DNA of 10,942 nt from an uncultured Clostridia bacterium (GTDB lineage Bacteria; Bacillota; Clostridia; TANB77; CAG-508), in NCBI GenBank assembly GCA_947625565.1, contig CANQOU010000032.1, positions 1 to 10,942 on the forward strand, read 5' to 3'. Below, piece after piece: positions 1-6,902 of the stretch (its first letter is position 1; each line of letters begins with the position of its first letter). The notes under the pieces were generated by a model. It did no database searches and was not told the origin of the DNA. It saw only the letters and a list, made by a program, of their open reading frames with translations. Position numbers and translations under genes: made by a program.

Positions 1-74
1 CCGCCGTATGCCGAACGGCACGTACGGTGGTGTGAGAGGGAATAAATAAAATAATTATTTGTTCTCTACTCGAT
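1..74 (+). mobile_element. 3' end of class C (IIC) group II intron: domains V and VI
   Basis: Positions 1-30 fold as a group II domain V: CCGCCGTA (1-8) pairs with TACGGTGG (23-30), GCC/GGC closes a GAAC tip loop at 13-16, and a small bulge lies at 20-21. The CGC at 2-4 sits where class C introns carry CGC rather than the AGC of other classes. Positions 31-74 form a short A/T-rich domain VI, with AGAG 35-38 pairing with CTCT 64-67 and AAATAA with TTATTT. A candidate bulged branch-point A lies at 68, followed by a CTACTCGAT-type 3' end, so the splice boundary is probably after 74. From memory the sequence closely resembles the Oceanobacillus iheyensis IIC intron. The reverse transcriptase and domains I-IV lie to the left, outside the window. 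Confidence 0.88.
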
Positions 75-1190
75 TAATAAAATATTACAAATATTTTCTG
101 CTGAATAAGGTTTTGCTAATTGTTTCGTATTTTCTTTCATTTGAGCTAATTTTTCAGGACTAGAAAGCAACTCTTGAAAAATTATTTTTGGAGAATCTTT
201 TTTCTTTATCCATATAGCAATTCCTTTGTTTTCTAAAAATTCAGCATTTTCTTCCTCTTGACCAGGAATAGGATTGATAATTACCATAGGAAGATTACAA
301 GCCAAACTTTCAGAAGTTGTCAATCCACCAGGTTTTGTAACAACTAAATCAGAAATGGACATTAACTCTGGAACTTTGTCAGTATATGATAAAACCTTAA
401 CCGAATTTTCTTTTTGATTTCTTGTAACAATTTCAGAAAAGGTATTTTTCATTTTTTCATTTTTTCCACTAATTGCAACAACTTGTATATTTTCTATATA
501 GTGAACTAAGCTTTCAAAAATTGAAATAGTTTTAGATTTACCTAAACCAAATTCACCACCACCAAAAAATAATACAGTTTTTAAATTATCATGTAATCCA
601 AAAGTATCTAAAATTTGTTTTCTATCAAAAGAAAACAAAAAACGTTCAGAAATAGGGATACCTGTTGCATATATTTTTTCTGCAGGAATATTTTTTGAAA
701 TAAGATAGTCCTTCATTTTATCATGGGCAACAAAGAAATAATCTGTATGACTGCTTCCAACAAGCCATTGGTCATGTGGTGCAAAATCAGTCATGATAGT
801 TGCAATTTTACTTTCTATTTTTCCTTTTCTTTTTAAATAGCTACACATTTGACTTCCAAAAGGATGTGTTGAAATTATTAAATCTGGCTTTTTTTCACGT
901 AATAACCTTAATAATTTAATTGCTAAGATTTTGTTAGACCTACTAGAAATATGTGCCAAAGGACCTTTTTGAGAATCTGCATAAATTCTGCCCCAAGCCC
1001 AAGGTAATTTCTTTGCCATTTCACGATAAGCAGCTGTAGTTATTTTTTCTAATGCTATATTTACATATTTCATACAATCAATCAATTCAATATCTAGTTC
1101 CGCATTAATTTTTCTTAAACAAGCATCTATTGATTTTGCAGCATTTAAATGACCTCCACCATATGATGCATAAAATATTAGAATTTTCAT
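66..1190 (-). CDS. UgtP/MGDG-synthase family glycosyltransferase (GT28)
   Basis: This 374-aa cytoplasmic or membrane-associated glycosyltransferase is likely to move a hexose from a UDP-sugar to diacylglycerol, making glycolipid for the membrane or a lipoteichoic-acid anchor. Residues 1-170 form the MGDG-synthase N-terminal domain, with the acceptor-side motif SYGGGH at 9-14. Residues 200-340 form the GT28 nucleotide-sugar domain, with GGGEFG at 210-215, TKPGGLTTSES at 285-295 and PGQEEEN at 309-315. The start is the ATG at 1188-1190, preceded by a clear GGAGG; an upstream in-frame ATG adds 39 hydrophobic residues and has no comparable site. Length is close to that of Bacillus UgtP. The final Ile-Glu codons and TAG stop fall inside the intron at 1-74, so the native C-terminus has been replaced. 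Acceptor and sugar cannot be read from the sequence. It is divergent from sleB. Confidence 0.87.
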   Translation of the reverse strand: MKILIFYASYGGGHLNAAKSIDACLRKINAELDIELIDCMKYVNIALEKITTAAYREMAKKLPWAWGRIYADSQKGPLAHISSRSNKILAIKLLRLLREKKPDLIISTHPFGSQMCSYLKRKGKIESKIATIMTDFAPHDQWLVGSSHTDYFFVAHDKMKDYLISKNIPAEKIYATGIPISERFLFSFDRKQILDTFGLHDNLKTVLFFGGGEFGLGKSKTISIFESLVHYIENIQVVAISGKNEKMKNTFSEIVTRNQKENSVKVLSYTDKVPELMSISDLVVTKPGGLTTSESLACNLPMVIINPIPGQEEENAEFLENKGIAIWIKKKDSPKIIFQELLSSPEKLAQMKENTKQLAKPYSAENICNILLIE

Positions 1191-1212
1191 TATTACCTCC
1201 TTTTTCAGCTTC

Positions 1213-1242
1213 ATTATATCATAACTAAAAAAAATATGTATA
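1213..1242 (-). promoter_or_regulatory. Probable sigma-A promoter of the glycosyltransferase gene
   Basis: On the minus strand a perfect TATAAT -10 (plus-strand ATTATA at 1213-1218) lies 18 bases from a weak -35 TATACA (1237-1242). It sits about 20 bases upstream of the ribosome binding site. The 95-base gap shared with sleB is very A-rich on the plus strand. A GTATA at 1238-1242 matches the -35 of forespore sigma-G promoters, but no convincing -10 was found at the proper distance, so the sleB promoter is not assigned. Confidence 0.42.
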
Positions 1243-1285
1243 AAATTTTCAAAAAAAACCAAAATATACAAAAGAAGGTGATTAT

Positions 1286-1750
1286 TTGAGAAAATTAGGA
1301 TTAACAATATTTTTAATAAGTTTATTTACAGTTATAGTAGTAATTGTGGAAAAGGGGACTCAGAATATAGTTTATGGTGCAACATCAAATTCAACCTCAG
1401 ACATACAGCTTATGGCAAGAGCAATAAATGGAGAAGCAAGAGGAGAACCTTATGAAGGACAAGTTGCAGTAGGAGCAGTAATTCTAAATCGTGTAAAAAG
1501 CTCACAATTTCCTAATACAATAGCTGGAGTCATTTATCAATCAGGTGCATTTACAGCAGTATCAGATGGACAAATAAACCATCCAATTGCTGAAAACTCT
1601 ACTGTGTATAAAGCAGCAAGAGATGCTATGAATGGATGGGACCCTACAAGTGGATGTATTTACTATTTTAATCCGGCAACTGCAACAAATAAATGGATAT
1701 GGTCAAGGCCGGTAGTAAAAACTATTGGAAAACATAAATTCTGTAAATAA
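1286..1750 (+). CDS. sleB: Spore cortex-lytic enzyme SleB (minimal form)
   Basis: This is a germination-specific cell-wall hydrolase (SleB/CwlJ family, Hydrolase_2), a lytic transglycosylase acting on muramic-lactam-containing spore cortex. The 154-aa product starts at TTG 1286-1288, set by the AAGGTG site a few bases upstream. Residues 1-32 are a signal peptide or anchor (basic start, long hydrophobic run, then YGA). Residues 39-154 are the catalytic domain, starting IQLMARAINGEARGEP. Glu50 in GEARGE is the expected catalytic acid, and VAVGAVILNR and the SGCIYYFNPATATN block are family hallmarks. It lacks the N-terminal peptidoglycan-binding repeat of Bacillus SleB (about 300 aa), so it is the bare catalytic unit. 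It is followed directly by ypeB, whose product the Bacillus enzyme needs for stability in the spore. Expression in the forespore is expected from the family, not shown here. Confidence 0.92.
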   Translation: MRKLGLTIFLISLFTVIVVIVEKGTQNIVYGATSNSTSDIQLMARAINGEARGEPYEGQVAVGAVILNRVKSSQFPNTIAGVIYQSGAFTAVSDGQINHPIAENSTVYKAARDAMNGWDPTSGCIYYFNPATATNKWIWSRPVVKTIGKHKFCK

Positions 1751-1771
1751 TTGGAAAGGTATGTGATTAAA

Positions 1772-3145
1772 ATGAATAAGGTAAAAGATTGGATAAGTAG
1801 ACTAAAAAAAGGACATATGCTTAGTGTTATAGGTGTATTTTTATTGATAATTATTGCATTAGGAATTATATTATATCAAAAACAAAGAGAAGCAAGGCAA
1901 GTATCAGAAAACACATATAATATGGCATTTTATGAATTAGTGGATTATGTTAGTAATGTAGAAACCTATTTAGCAAAATCTGTTATATCTACAACTCCAG
2001 AACAAGGAGCAGAGACATTAACTAATTTGTGGAGAGAAGCTAATATGGCACAAACATATTTATCTAGATTACCAATAGAAAGTCAAGAATTAGAGAACAC
2101 ACAAAAATTTTTAAATCAAGTAAGTGATTATAGTTATGCATTATCACGCAAAAATATATATGACGAAAGTTTAGCACAGCAAGATTTAGACAATTTAGAA
2201 AATTTGCATAATTATAGTGTGGAATTACAAAATACATTAAATCAATTATCTGAAGATATAAACAATGGAAGAATTACATGGGGAGAATTAACTAAAAAAG
2301 GAAAAGTAGCATTTGCACAACAAGTTAGTACAGAAAGTAAAGATGGATTTAGTAACTTAGAAGAAAATTTCCATCAGTATTCTGGATTAATTTATGATGG
2401 CGCGTTTTCTGAACATTTAACAAGTGCACAACCAAAAGGGCTAACAGGTGACAACATTGACGAAGAAAAAGCAAAACAAATAGCGATTGATTTTATAGGA
2501 CAAGACAAAATAAAAGAAATTTCAAGTCTAGGAGTATCTGAAAATGCAATAATAATATCATATACTTTTTCTATTCAAACAAATGAAAATGAAAACATAA
2601 ATATTTCTATATCACAAAAAGGTGGACATGTAATCTATATGAATTATGATAGAGAAGTAACTTCTGAAATAATTTCACAAGAACAAGCAGACCAAATAGG
2701 AAAAAATTTTCTTACGCAAAAAGGATTTCCAAATATGAAAGAAACATATTATTTAACACAAAGTGGAATTATGACTATAAACTATGCATATAACCAAAAT
2801 GGAGTAATAATGTATCCAGATTTAATTAAAGTAAAAGTAGCTTTAGACAATGGAGAAATTCTAGGGATAGAAACAACAGGATATTTAAATAACCATGTAG
2901 AAAGAGATATTTCAAAAGTAAAAATTACAAAAGAGCAAGCAAAGCAAACCCTAAATAAAAAGCTTAATATCGAAAGCGAAGGATTAGCATATATACCAAC
3001 AGAATGGAAAACAGAAATTTTTTGCTATGAATTTAAAGGAAAAGTAGAAGATACAGAATTTTTAGTATATATCAATGCGGAAAATGGTAGGGAAGAGGAT
3101 ATATTAGTTATTAAAGACACACCTAATGGAGTTTTAACAATGTAA
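1772..3145 (+). CDS. ypeB: Germination protein YpeB
   Basis: This spore inner-membrane protein is co-encoded with SleB and in Bacillus is mutually required for SleB accumulation in dormant spores. Counting from ATG 1772 (457 aa), residues 16-35 form one membrane segment after a basic N-terminus. Residues 36-200 are a long helical, probably coiled-coil YpeB domain. Three PepSY-like repeats follow at about 228-295, 300-371 and 383-448, each opening with a (D/S/T)xExAxxIA-type helix and then beta strands. The start is uncertain. TTG 1751 abuts the sleB stop but has no ribosome site. GGAAAGG at 1753-1759 could serve GTG 1763 (very close) or ATG 1772 (somewhat far). ATG is chosen because it gives a normal basic-then-hydrophobic N-terminus. 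It is translated as an operon with sleB and ends in the terminator at 3144-3167. Confidence 0.92.
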   Translation: MNKVKDWISRLKKGHMLSVIGVFLLIIIALGIILYQKQREARQVSENTYNMAFYELVDYVSNVETYLAKSVISTTPEQGAETLTNLWREANMAQTYLSRLPIESQELENTQKFLNQVSDYSYALSRKNIYDESLAQQDLDNLENLHNYSVELQNTLNQLSEDINNGRITWGELTKKGKVAFAQQVSTESKDGFSNLEENFHQYSGLIYDGAFSEHLTSAQPKGLTGDNIDEEKAKQIAIDFIGQDKIKEISSLGVSENAIIISYTFSIQTNENENINISISQKGGHVIYMNYDREVTSEIISQEQADQIGKNFLTQKGFPNMKETYYLTQSGIMTINYAYNQNGVIMYPDLIKVKVALDNGEILGIETTGYLNNHVERDISKVKITKEQAKQTLNKKLNIESEGLAYIPTEWKTEIFCYEFKGKVEDTEFLVYINAENGREEDILVIKDTPNGVLTM

Positions 3146-3167
3146 AAGGGAGCATAAACTCCCTTTT
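3144..3167. terminator. Bidirectional intrinsic terminator between ypeB and the VanW gene
   Basis: A perfect 9-bp stem AAAAGGGAG (3144-3152) / CTCCCTTTT (3159-3167) encloses a CATAAA loop. The A run on one side and T run on the other let it act in both directions. It overlaps the ypeB stop codon and abuts the VanW stop codon at 3168-3170, so one hairpin serves two convergent genes. Confidence 0.85.
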
Positions 3168-4928
3168 CTAATGTCTTTTATATACATCTTTAGATAACAA
3201 ATATGTTCCTACAGTTTTTCCATTTTGCTTTAATATTTTATATGCTTCAGAATATATAGAACTTGAAGTAGTTTTAGTTACTCTATTTGTAATCTCAACT
3301 TTATAGTCTTGGTCAGTTTTTAATCCAAGTATTTGGAAATTAGCAACTCCATTACTAACTGAACAAACTAATTTAATTGGATAATTACGATTATTTTTAA
3401 ATTTAAAATCAATTGCTCCATAAACTACAGTAGCATCACGGCTTGCTGGCGCATAAGAAGGCACAAATTGGTGATTTGTTCTTTCCACAATTTCTAAATT
3501 CGCATAAACAGCTGCATTGTATAAAGTAGTTGTAACTTGACAAATACCACCACCAACATCATTTACTACTTCACCACTTACATATATTGGAGCTTTACGA
3601 TAACCAGCAGCAATAGTTCTTTCACCAACTGTTTTATTATATGAGAAGGTTTCTCCAGGCATTAAGACTAGACCATTTATCTTATTTGCTGCTAACATTA
3701 AATTAGTAGTTCTATCTGTATCACGAGTTGAATATTTTGTTGAATATGTAGATAATAAATCAGGAAAAGCTTCTCTACCTAGCATATTTGTTGTTATTTT
3801 AGGTGCCAAAATTTTTAAAGGCACTTCATATTCTTCTTTTTCTTCATTTAACATATTTTTTACTTCATCAATTGTAATTGCAAAATCAATTCCATTTTCA
3901 CTTGCATATAAAGCATATGGGTCTTTTGTGAAATATGCATCTTTAGGCTCTACATATAATTCACTATGAATTTTATCTACATCTAATGGTGTTGGATCTT
4001 TTTGTAATGTTGAAATTTCAATGCTATTTTCTAAATCTAAGGCTTGTATTTGTTTTTTTATACACTCTAATGTTTTATCAACATCAACAACACTACCAGT
4101 TCTGCCTTTTGTTAAAATTAACTTAGAATCTTCTAAGTAATAACTACTTTCAATTGCACAGTCTGGCAATTTTGCAGAAAGAGATTGGAGAGTATTTCTT
4201 AAAGTATCTTCATTAAAAGTAACTCCAGGAGTTATTTTAACATTTGACAATAAGGTTTGTAAAACTACAATATCATTTTCTAGTAAATTTCCATTTCTAC
4301 CAATTGAATAAGCTTGATTTATAGCAGCAGATGTATCAAAAGAAATATCTAAATCAGCTGTTGGTATAGCAGTTTCAAAATCTTTGTAAACTAATTTTAT
4401 TTCTTCTGGAAGATGACTAGAAATACTTTTATTTACAAAATCTAAGGCTTCATTTTTATTTAATTTTGAAACATTAAAGTTATGTACATATACACCAGAT
4501 ATAATTGTTTTACTGTTTGAATTTATTAAAGTAAAACAAACAAAACTAGCAAGAAAAAGCGCTAAGAAAACACAAAGTCCAATCAAAAATATATGTAATA
4601 CACTAGTAGTAGATTGTTGAATTTCTACAGGTTTAAATTCTTCAGCTTTTTTAGTAGTTTCTTCAATTTTCGTAGAAACGTCTACAGTATCTAATATATC
4701 AGATGTTTCTGATTTTATTTCATTTTTTACATTTCCAATTAAAGGTTCTTTAATATTGTCTAAAACTGTGTCTGGTTTTTCGTCAGATTTAACTTGTTTA
4801 GCTTTTGACTTTTTTGGACTTGTCTTAGTTTTTATTTCTTCTTTTATTTCAGTTTCTTCATCTAAAGTAGAACTTTTAGTTTCTTCAGAAGAGGTTTCTT
4901 TTTCTAATAGAATATCATCTTTTACCAT
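3168..4928 (-). CDS. Membrane-anchored YoaR/VanW-family protein
   Basis: The 586-aa product has residues 1-105 as a cytoplasmic, low-complexity Glu/Lys/Ser/Thr tail. One membrane segment spans about 110-135. An extracellular YoaR-type putative peptidoglycan-binding region (PG_binding_4) runs about 145-380, and a VanW domain 398-530. Inside VanW the hallmarks are RTTNLMLAANKINGLVLMPG (406-425), the Gly/Cys motif DVGGGICQVTTTLYNA (457-472) and the NHQFVPSYAPASRDATV stretch (485-501). VanW proteins are common in Gram-positive genomes and associate with the cell wall. Their biochemical role is not established, and the name does not imply vancomycin resistance; no van ligase genes are nearby. The start is ATG 4926-4928 with GAGGAG 6 bases upstream. 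It has its own promoter and converges on ypeB. Confidence 0.88.
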   Translation of the reverse strand: MVKDDILLEKETSSEETKSSTLDEETEIKEEIKTKTSPKKSKAKQVKSDEKPDTVLDNIKEPLIGNVKNEIKSETSDILDTVDVSTKIEETTKKAEEFKPVEIQQSTTSVLHIFLIGLCVFLALFLASFVCFTLINSNSKTIISGVYVHNFNVSKLNKNEALDFVNKSISSHLPEEIKLVYKDFETAIPTADLDISFDTSAAINQAYSIGRNGNLLENDIVVLQTLLSNVKITPGVTFNEDTLRNTLQSLSAKLPDCAIESSYYLEDSKLILTKGRTGSVVDVDKTLECIKKQIQALDLENSIEISTLQKDPTPLDVDKIHSELYVEPKDAYFTKDPYALYASENGIDFAITIDEVKNMLNEEKEEYEVPLKILAPKITTNMLGREAFPDLLSTYSTKYSTRDTDRTTNLMLAANKINGLVLMPGETFSYNKTVGERTIAAGYRKAPIYVSGEVVNDVGGGICQVTTTLYNAAVYANLEIVERTNHQFVPSYAPASRDATVVYGAIDFKFKNNRNYPIKLVCSVSNGVANFQILGLKTDQDYKVEITNRVTKTTSSSIYSEAYKILKQNGKTVGTYLLSKDVYKRH

Positions 4929-4956
4929 AAATTTCTCCTCAATTTTATTCTTTTAT

Positions 4957-4986
4957 ATTATATCACGTTATAGGCATTTTTGTCAT
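4957..4986 (-). promoter_or_regulatory. Sigma-A-type promoter of the VanW-family gene
   Basis: On the minus strand TATAAT (plus-strand ATTATA at 4957-4962) lies 18 bases from ATGACA (plus TGTCAT at 4981-4986), one base from the TTGACA consensus. It sits about 30 bases upstream of the start codon. This suggests vegetative expression, unlike the spore genes on either side. Confidence 0.55.
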
Positions 4987-5060
4987 TATATTTTTTAATT
5001 TTTATTATTTTACAAAAATTGACAACATAAATTAAAAAAAAATGTAGAAACTATGAATAA

Positions 5061-5078
5061 GACTTTTAATTAAAAGTC
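5061..5078. repeat. Perfect 18-bp palindrome upstream of the SASP gene
   Basis: GACTTTTAATTAAAAGTC is identical to its reverse complement and lies 20 bases upstream of the AGGAGG site of the SASP gene. A TGAATA (5054-5059), which matches the -35 of forespore sigma factors, precedes it. GGTACAATTTTA (5079-5090), a loose -10-like sequence, follows it, with spacing slightly longer than usual. It could be an operator inside the promoter or the stem of an RNA hairpin in the leader. Neither role is shown. Confidence 0.5.
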
Positions 5079-5111
5079 GGTACAATTTTATTTTTTCAGG
5101 AGGATATTATT

Positions 5112-5288
5112 ATGTCTAGAAATAGCAAATTGATATCTGAAAATTTAAGAGAGGAAATTGCAAAAGAACTTGGAGTTTACGACCAAGTCAAAAAAGATGG
5201 TGGAAGTTGGGCAAATGTGTCTTCAAAGGACTGTGGAAATATCGTAACCAAGGCTATTGAAATTGCAAATCGCTCTGTAGAAAAATAG
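5112..5288 (+). CDS. Small acid-soluble spore protein, alpha/beta-type family
   Basis: This 58-aa protein should coat and protect DNA in the dormant spore and be degraded by the GPR protease during germination. It reads MSRNSKLISENLREEIAKEL at its start. The EIAKELGV segment (15-22) matches the conserved first SASP helix. The segment around SSKDCGNIVTKAIEIA (37-52) matches the second SASP helix region, where short clostridial members carry SS(R/K)D(C/A)GN. It is shorter than the classical 65-70 residue forms, as these clostridial variants are. The start ATG 5112 has an ideal AGGAGG 8 bases upstream. It is monocistronic, with its own terminator directly after the stop. Confidence 0.88.
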   Translation: MSRNSKLISENLREEIAKELGVYDQVKKDGGSWANVSSKDCGNIVTKAIEIANRSVEK

Positions 5289-5289
5289 C

Positions 5290-5329
5290 AAAAAGGATAT
5301 GGGAATATATTTTCTCATATCCTTTTTTG
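5290..5329 (+). terminator. Intrinsic terminator of the SASP gene
   Basis: The long stem AAAAAGGATATGGGAA (5290-5305) pairs with TTCTCATATCCTTTTT (5312-5327), with one G-T pair and a TATATT loop. It ends in a T run and begins one base after the SASP stop codon. Confidence 0.85.
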
Positions 5330-5354
5330 CATAAATAACATATTATATAATACA

Positions 5355-5383
5355 TTGCTTTTTTACAAATCTTGTAGTACAAT
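5355..5383 (+). promoter_or_regulatory. Probable sigma-A promoter of murF
   Basis: TTGCTT (5355-5360) and TACAAT (5378-5383) are exactly 17 bases apart, about 30 bases before the murF start. The -10 is one base from consensus and the -35 matches only its TTG half. Confidence 0.45.
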
Positions 5384-5414
5384 AGCATTATCAAAAATCA
5401 GGGAGGAAAAACAT

Positions 5415-6791
5415 ATGGAAAATAAAATAACAGTAAAAGAGATTATTAATATAACACAAGCAAAAATGATTCAAGGGAATTTAAATGAAACCTGTAGTAT
5501 ATTTTCATATGATACACGAAATTTAAAACCAGAAGAAACATTTATTGGAATAAAAACAGGAGATATAGATGGAAGCAATTTTTGGGAAGAAGCATTCAAA
5601 AGAGGATGTAAAGTTGCAATAATTCAACCAGTTGAATTAAATGAAAAAATATTAGAAAATTGGAAAAACAAAACTATTCTAATTGTAGAAGATACAATAC
5701 TTGCTGCACAAAAAATAGCAAATTATAAAAGAGAAAAATATGGAAAAAATTTGAAAGTTGTAGCAATAACAGGAAGTGTAGGAAAAACAAGTACAAAAGA
5801 TATGGTAGCAAATGTTATTTCTCAACAATTTGATACATTAAAAACCATTGGAAACTATAATAACCATATAGGATTGCCATTTACATTATTACATCTGACA
5901 AATGAAGAAGTAGCAGTAGTAGAAATGGGAATGAATCACTTTGGAGAAATTAGTTTATTAACAAATATTGCAAAACCAGACATTGCAATTATTACAAATA
6001 TTGGTACATCACATATAGGAAATCTAGGCTCTAGGGAAAATATATTAAAAGCAAAATTAGAGATTTTAGAAGGAATGAATAAAAAAGAAATTATCATAAA
6101 TAATGATAATGATTTATTGCATAATTGGAGCCTTAAAAATAAAGAAGATAGTAAGTTATATATACATACATTTGGAATGGAAAATGAATCAGAAGTATGG
6201 GCTGAAGATGTCAATTTACAAGAAAATAGTAGTACATTTTTATGCCATATAGGGCAAGAGAAAATACAAATTACAGTCCCAGTAGGAGGAATTCACTTTG
6301 TATATAATGCATTATGTGCTGCACTTGTAGGAAAAATACTTGGAATTGAAATAGAAAAAATAAAAAAAGGAATTGAAAACTTTGAATTAACAAAAAAGAG
6401 AATGGAACTAATTAAAAAAGAAAATGATATAACAATTATAAATGATGCATATAATGCTAGCTTAGAATCAATAAAAGCAGCAATACAGTATTTAGAAGGG
6501 TATAAAGGACATAGAAAAATAGCTGTATTAGGAGATATATTTGAATTAGGAGATTATGCAGAAAAGATACATAGACAAGTAGGGCAAGTAGTAGCAAATT
6601 CAGATATTGATATTCTAGTATGCTCTGGAGAAAATAGTAAATATATAGTTGAAGAAGCAAAAGGAAAAGAGACATACTATTTCAAAACTAGGGAAGAAAT
6701 AAAAAAATATTTAGAAGAGCAAACAAAGCCACATGATGTAATTTTAATAAAGGCATCAAATGGAATGAAATTTTATGAACTTTGTAACTAA
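5415..6791 (+). CDS. murF: UDP-N-acetylmuramoyl-tripeptide--D-Ala-D-Ala ligase MurF
   Basis: MurF is the cytoplasmic ATP-dependent ligase that adds the D-alanyl-D-alanine dipeptide to UDP-MurNAc-tripeptide, completing the pentapeptide precursor of peptidoglycan. The 458-aa product has the usual three domains. Residues 1-100 bind the UDP substrate (SYDTRNLKPEETFIGI at 31-46). The central ATPase has a P-loop TGSVGKTST at 119-127, TIGNYNNHIGLP at 144-155, EMGMNHFGEI at 170-179 and a likely carbamylated Lys214 in AKLEI. The C-terminal domain contains NDAYNAS at 343-349, typical of MurF. The start is ATG 5415, 8 bases after GGGAGG; an upstream in-frame ATG at 5355 overlaps the promoter and is not used. 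It stands alone, with promoter and terminator, without ddl or mraY next to it. Confidence 0.95.
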   Translation: MENKITVKEIINITQAKMIQGNLNETCSIFSYDTRNLKPEETFIGIKTGDIDGSNFWEEAFKRGCKVAIIQPVELNEKILENWKNKTILIVEDTILAAQKIANYKREKYGKNLKVVAITGSVGKTSTKDMVANVISQQFDTLKTIGNYNNHIGLPFTLLHLTNEEVAVVEMGMNHFGEISLLTNIAKPDIAIITNIGTSHIGNLGSRENILKAKLEILEGMNKKEIIINNDNDLLHNWSLKNKEDSKLYIHTFGMENESEVWAEDVNLQENSSTFLCHIGQEKIQITVPVGGIHFVYNALCAALVGKILGIEIEKIKKGIENFELTKKRMELIKKENDITIINDAYNASLESIKAAIQYLEGYKGHRKIAVLGDIFELGDYAEKIHRQVGQVVANSDIDILVCSGENSKYIVEEAKGKETYYFKTREEIKKYLEEQTKPHDVILIKASNGMKFYELCN

Positions 6792-6815
6792 TAAAAATTG
6801 AATATAATAAAACGG

Positions 6816-6845
6816 AAAAATCCATAAAAAAGTATGGATTTTTTT
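6816..6845 (+). terminator. Intrinsic terminator of murF
   Basis: An 11-bp stem AAAAATCCATA (6816-6826) / TATGGATTTTT (6833-6843), loop AAAAAG, continues into a T run. Its 3' arm lies where the -35 of the next promoter would be. Confidence 0.85.
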
Positions 6846-6853
6846 GGAATTTA

Positions 6854-6862
6854 TGTTATAAT
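6854..6862 (+). promoter_or_regulatory. Extended -10 promoter of the dnaJ-like gene
   Basis: TGTTATAAT is a perfect TATAAT with the TGn extension. No good -35 is present, which fits an extended -10 promoter. No CIRCE heat-shock operator (TTAGCACTC-N9-GAGTGCTAA) was seen nearby, so HrcA control is not supported. Confidence 0.5.
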
Positions 6863-6902
6863 GTAATTACCTATTTTAAAAACAAATGGGAGAGGATGTT
6901 AA

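Noticed and set aside
3168..4928. Vancomycin resistance determinant suggested by the VanW domain
   Set aside because: VanW proteins are widespread outside resistance clusters, and no vanHAX, vanS or vanR genes are present.
4756..4998. Open plus-strand frame of 80 residues antisense to the VanW gene
   Set aside because: It is the complement of the charged VanW tail, has no ribosome site, and shows Ser/Phe-rich composition typical of an antisense frame.
5019..5047. TTGACA at 5019-5024 as the -35 of a vegetative SASP promoter
   Set aside because: No acceptable -10 lies 16-18 bases downstream.
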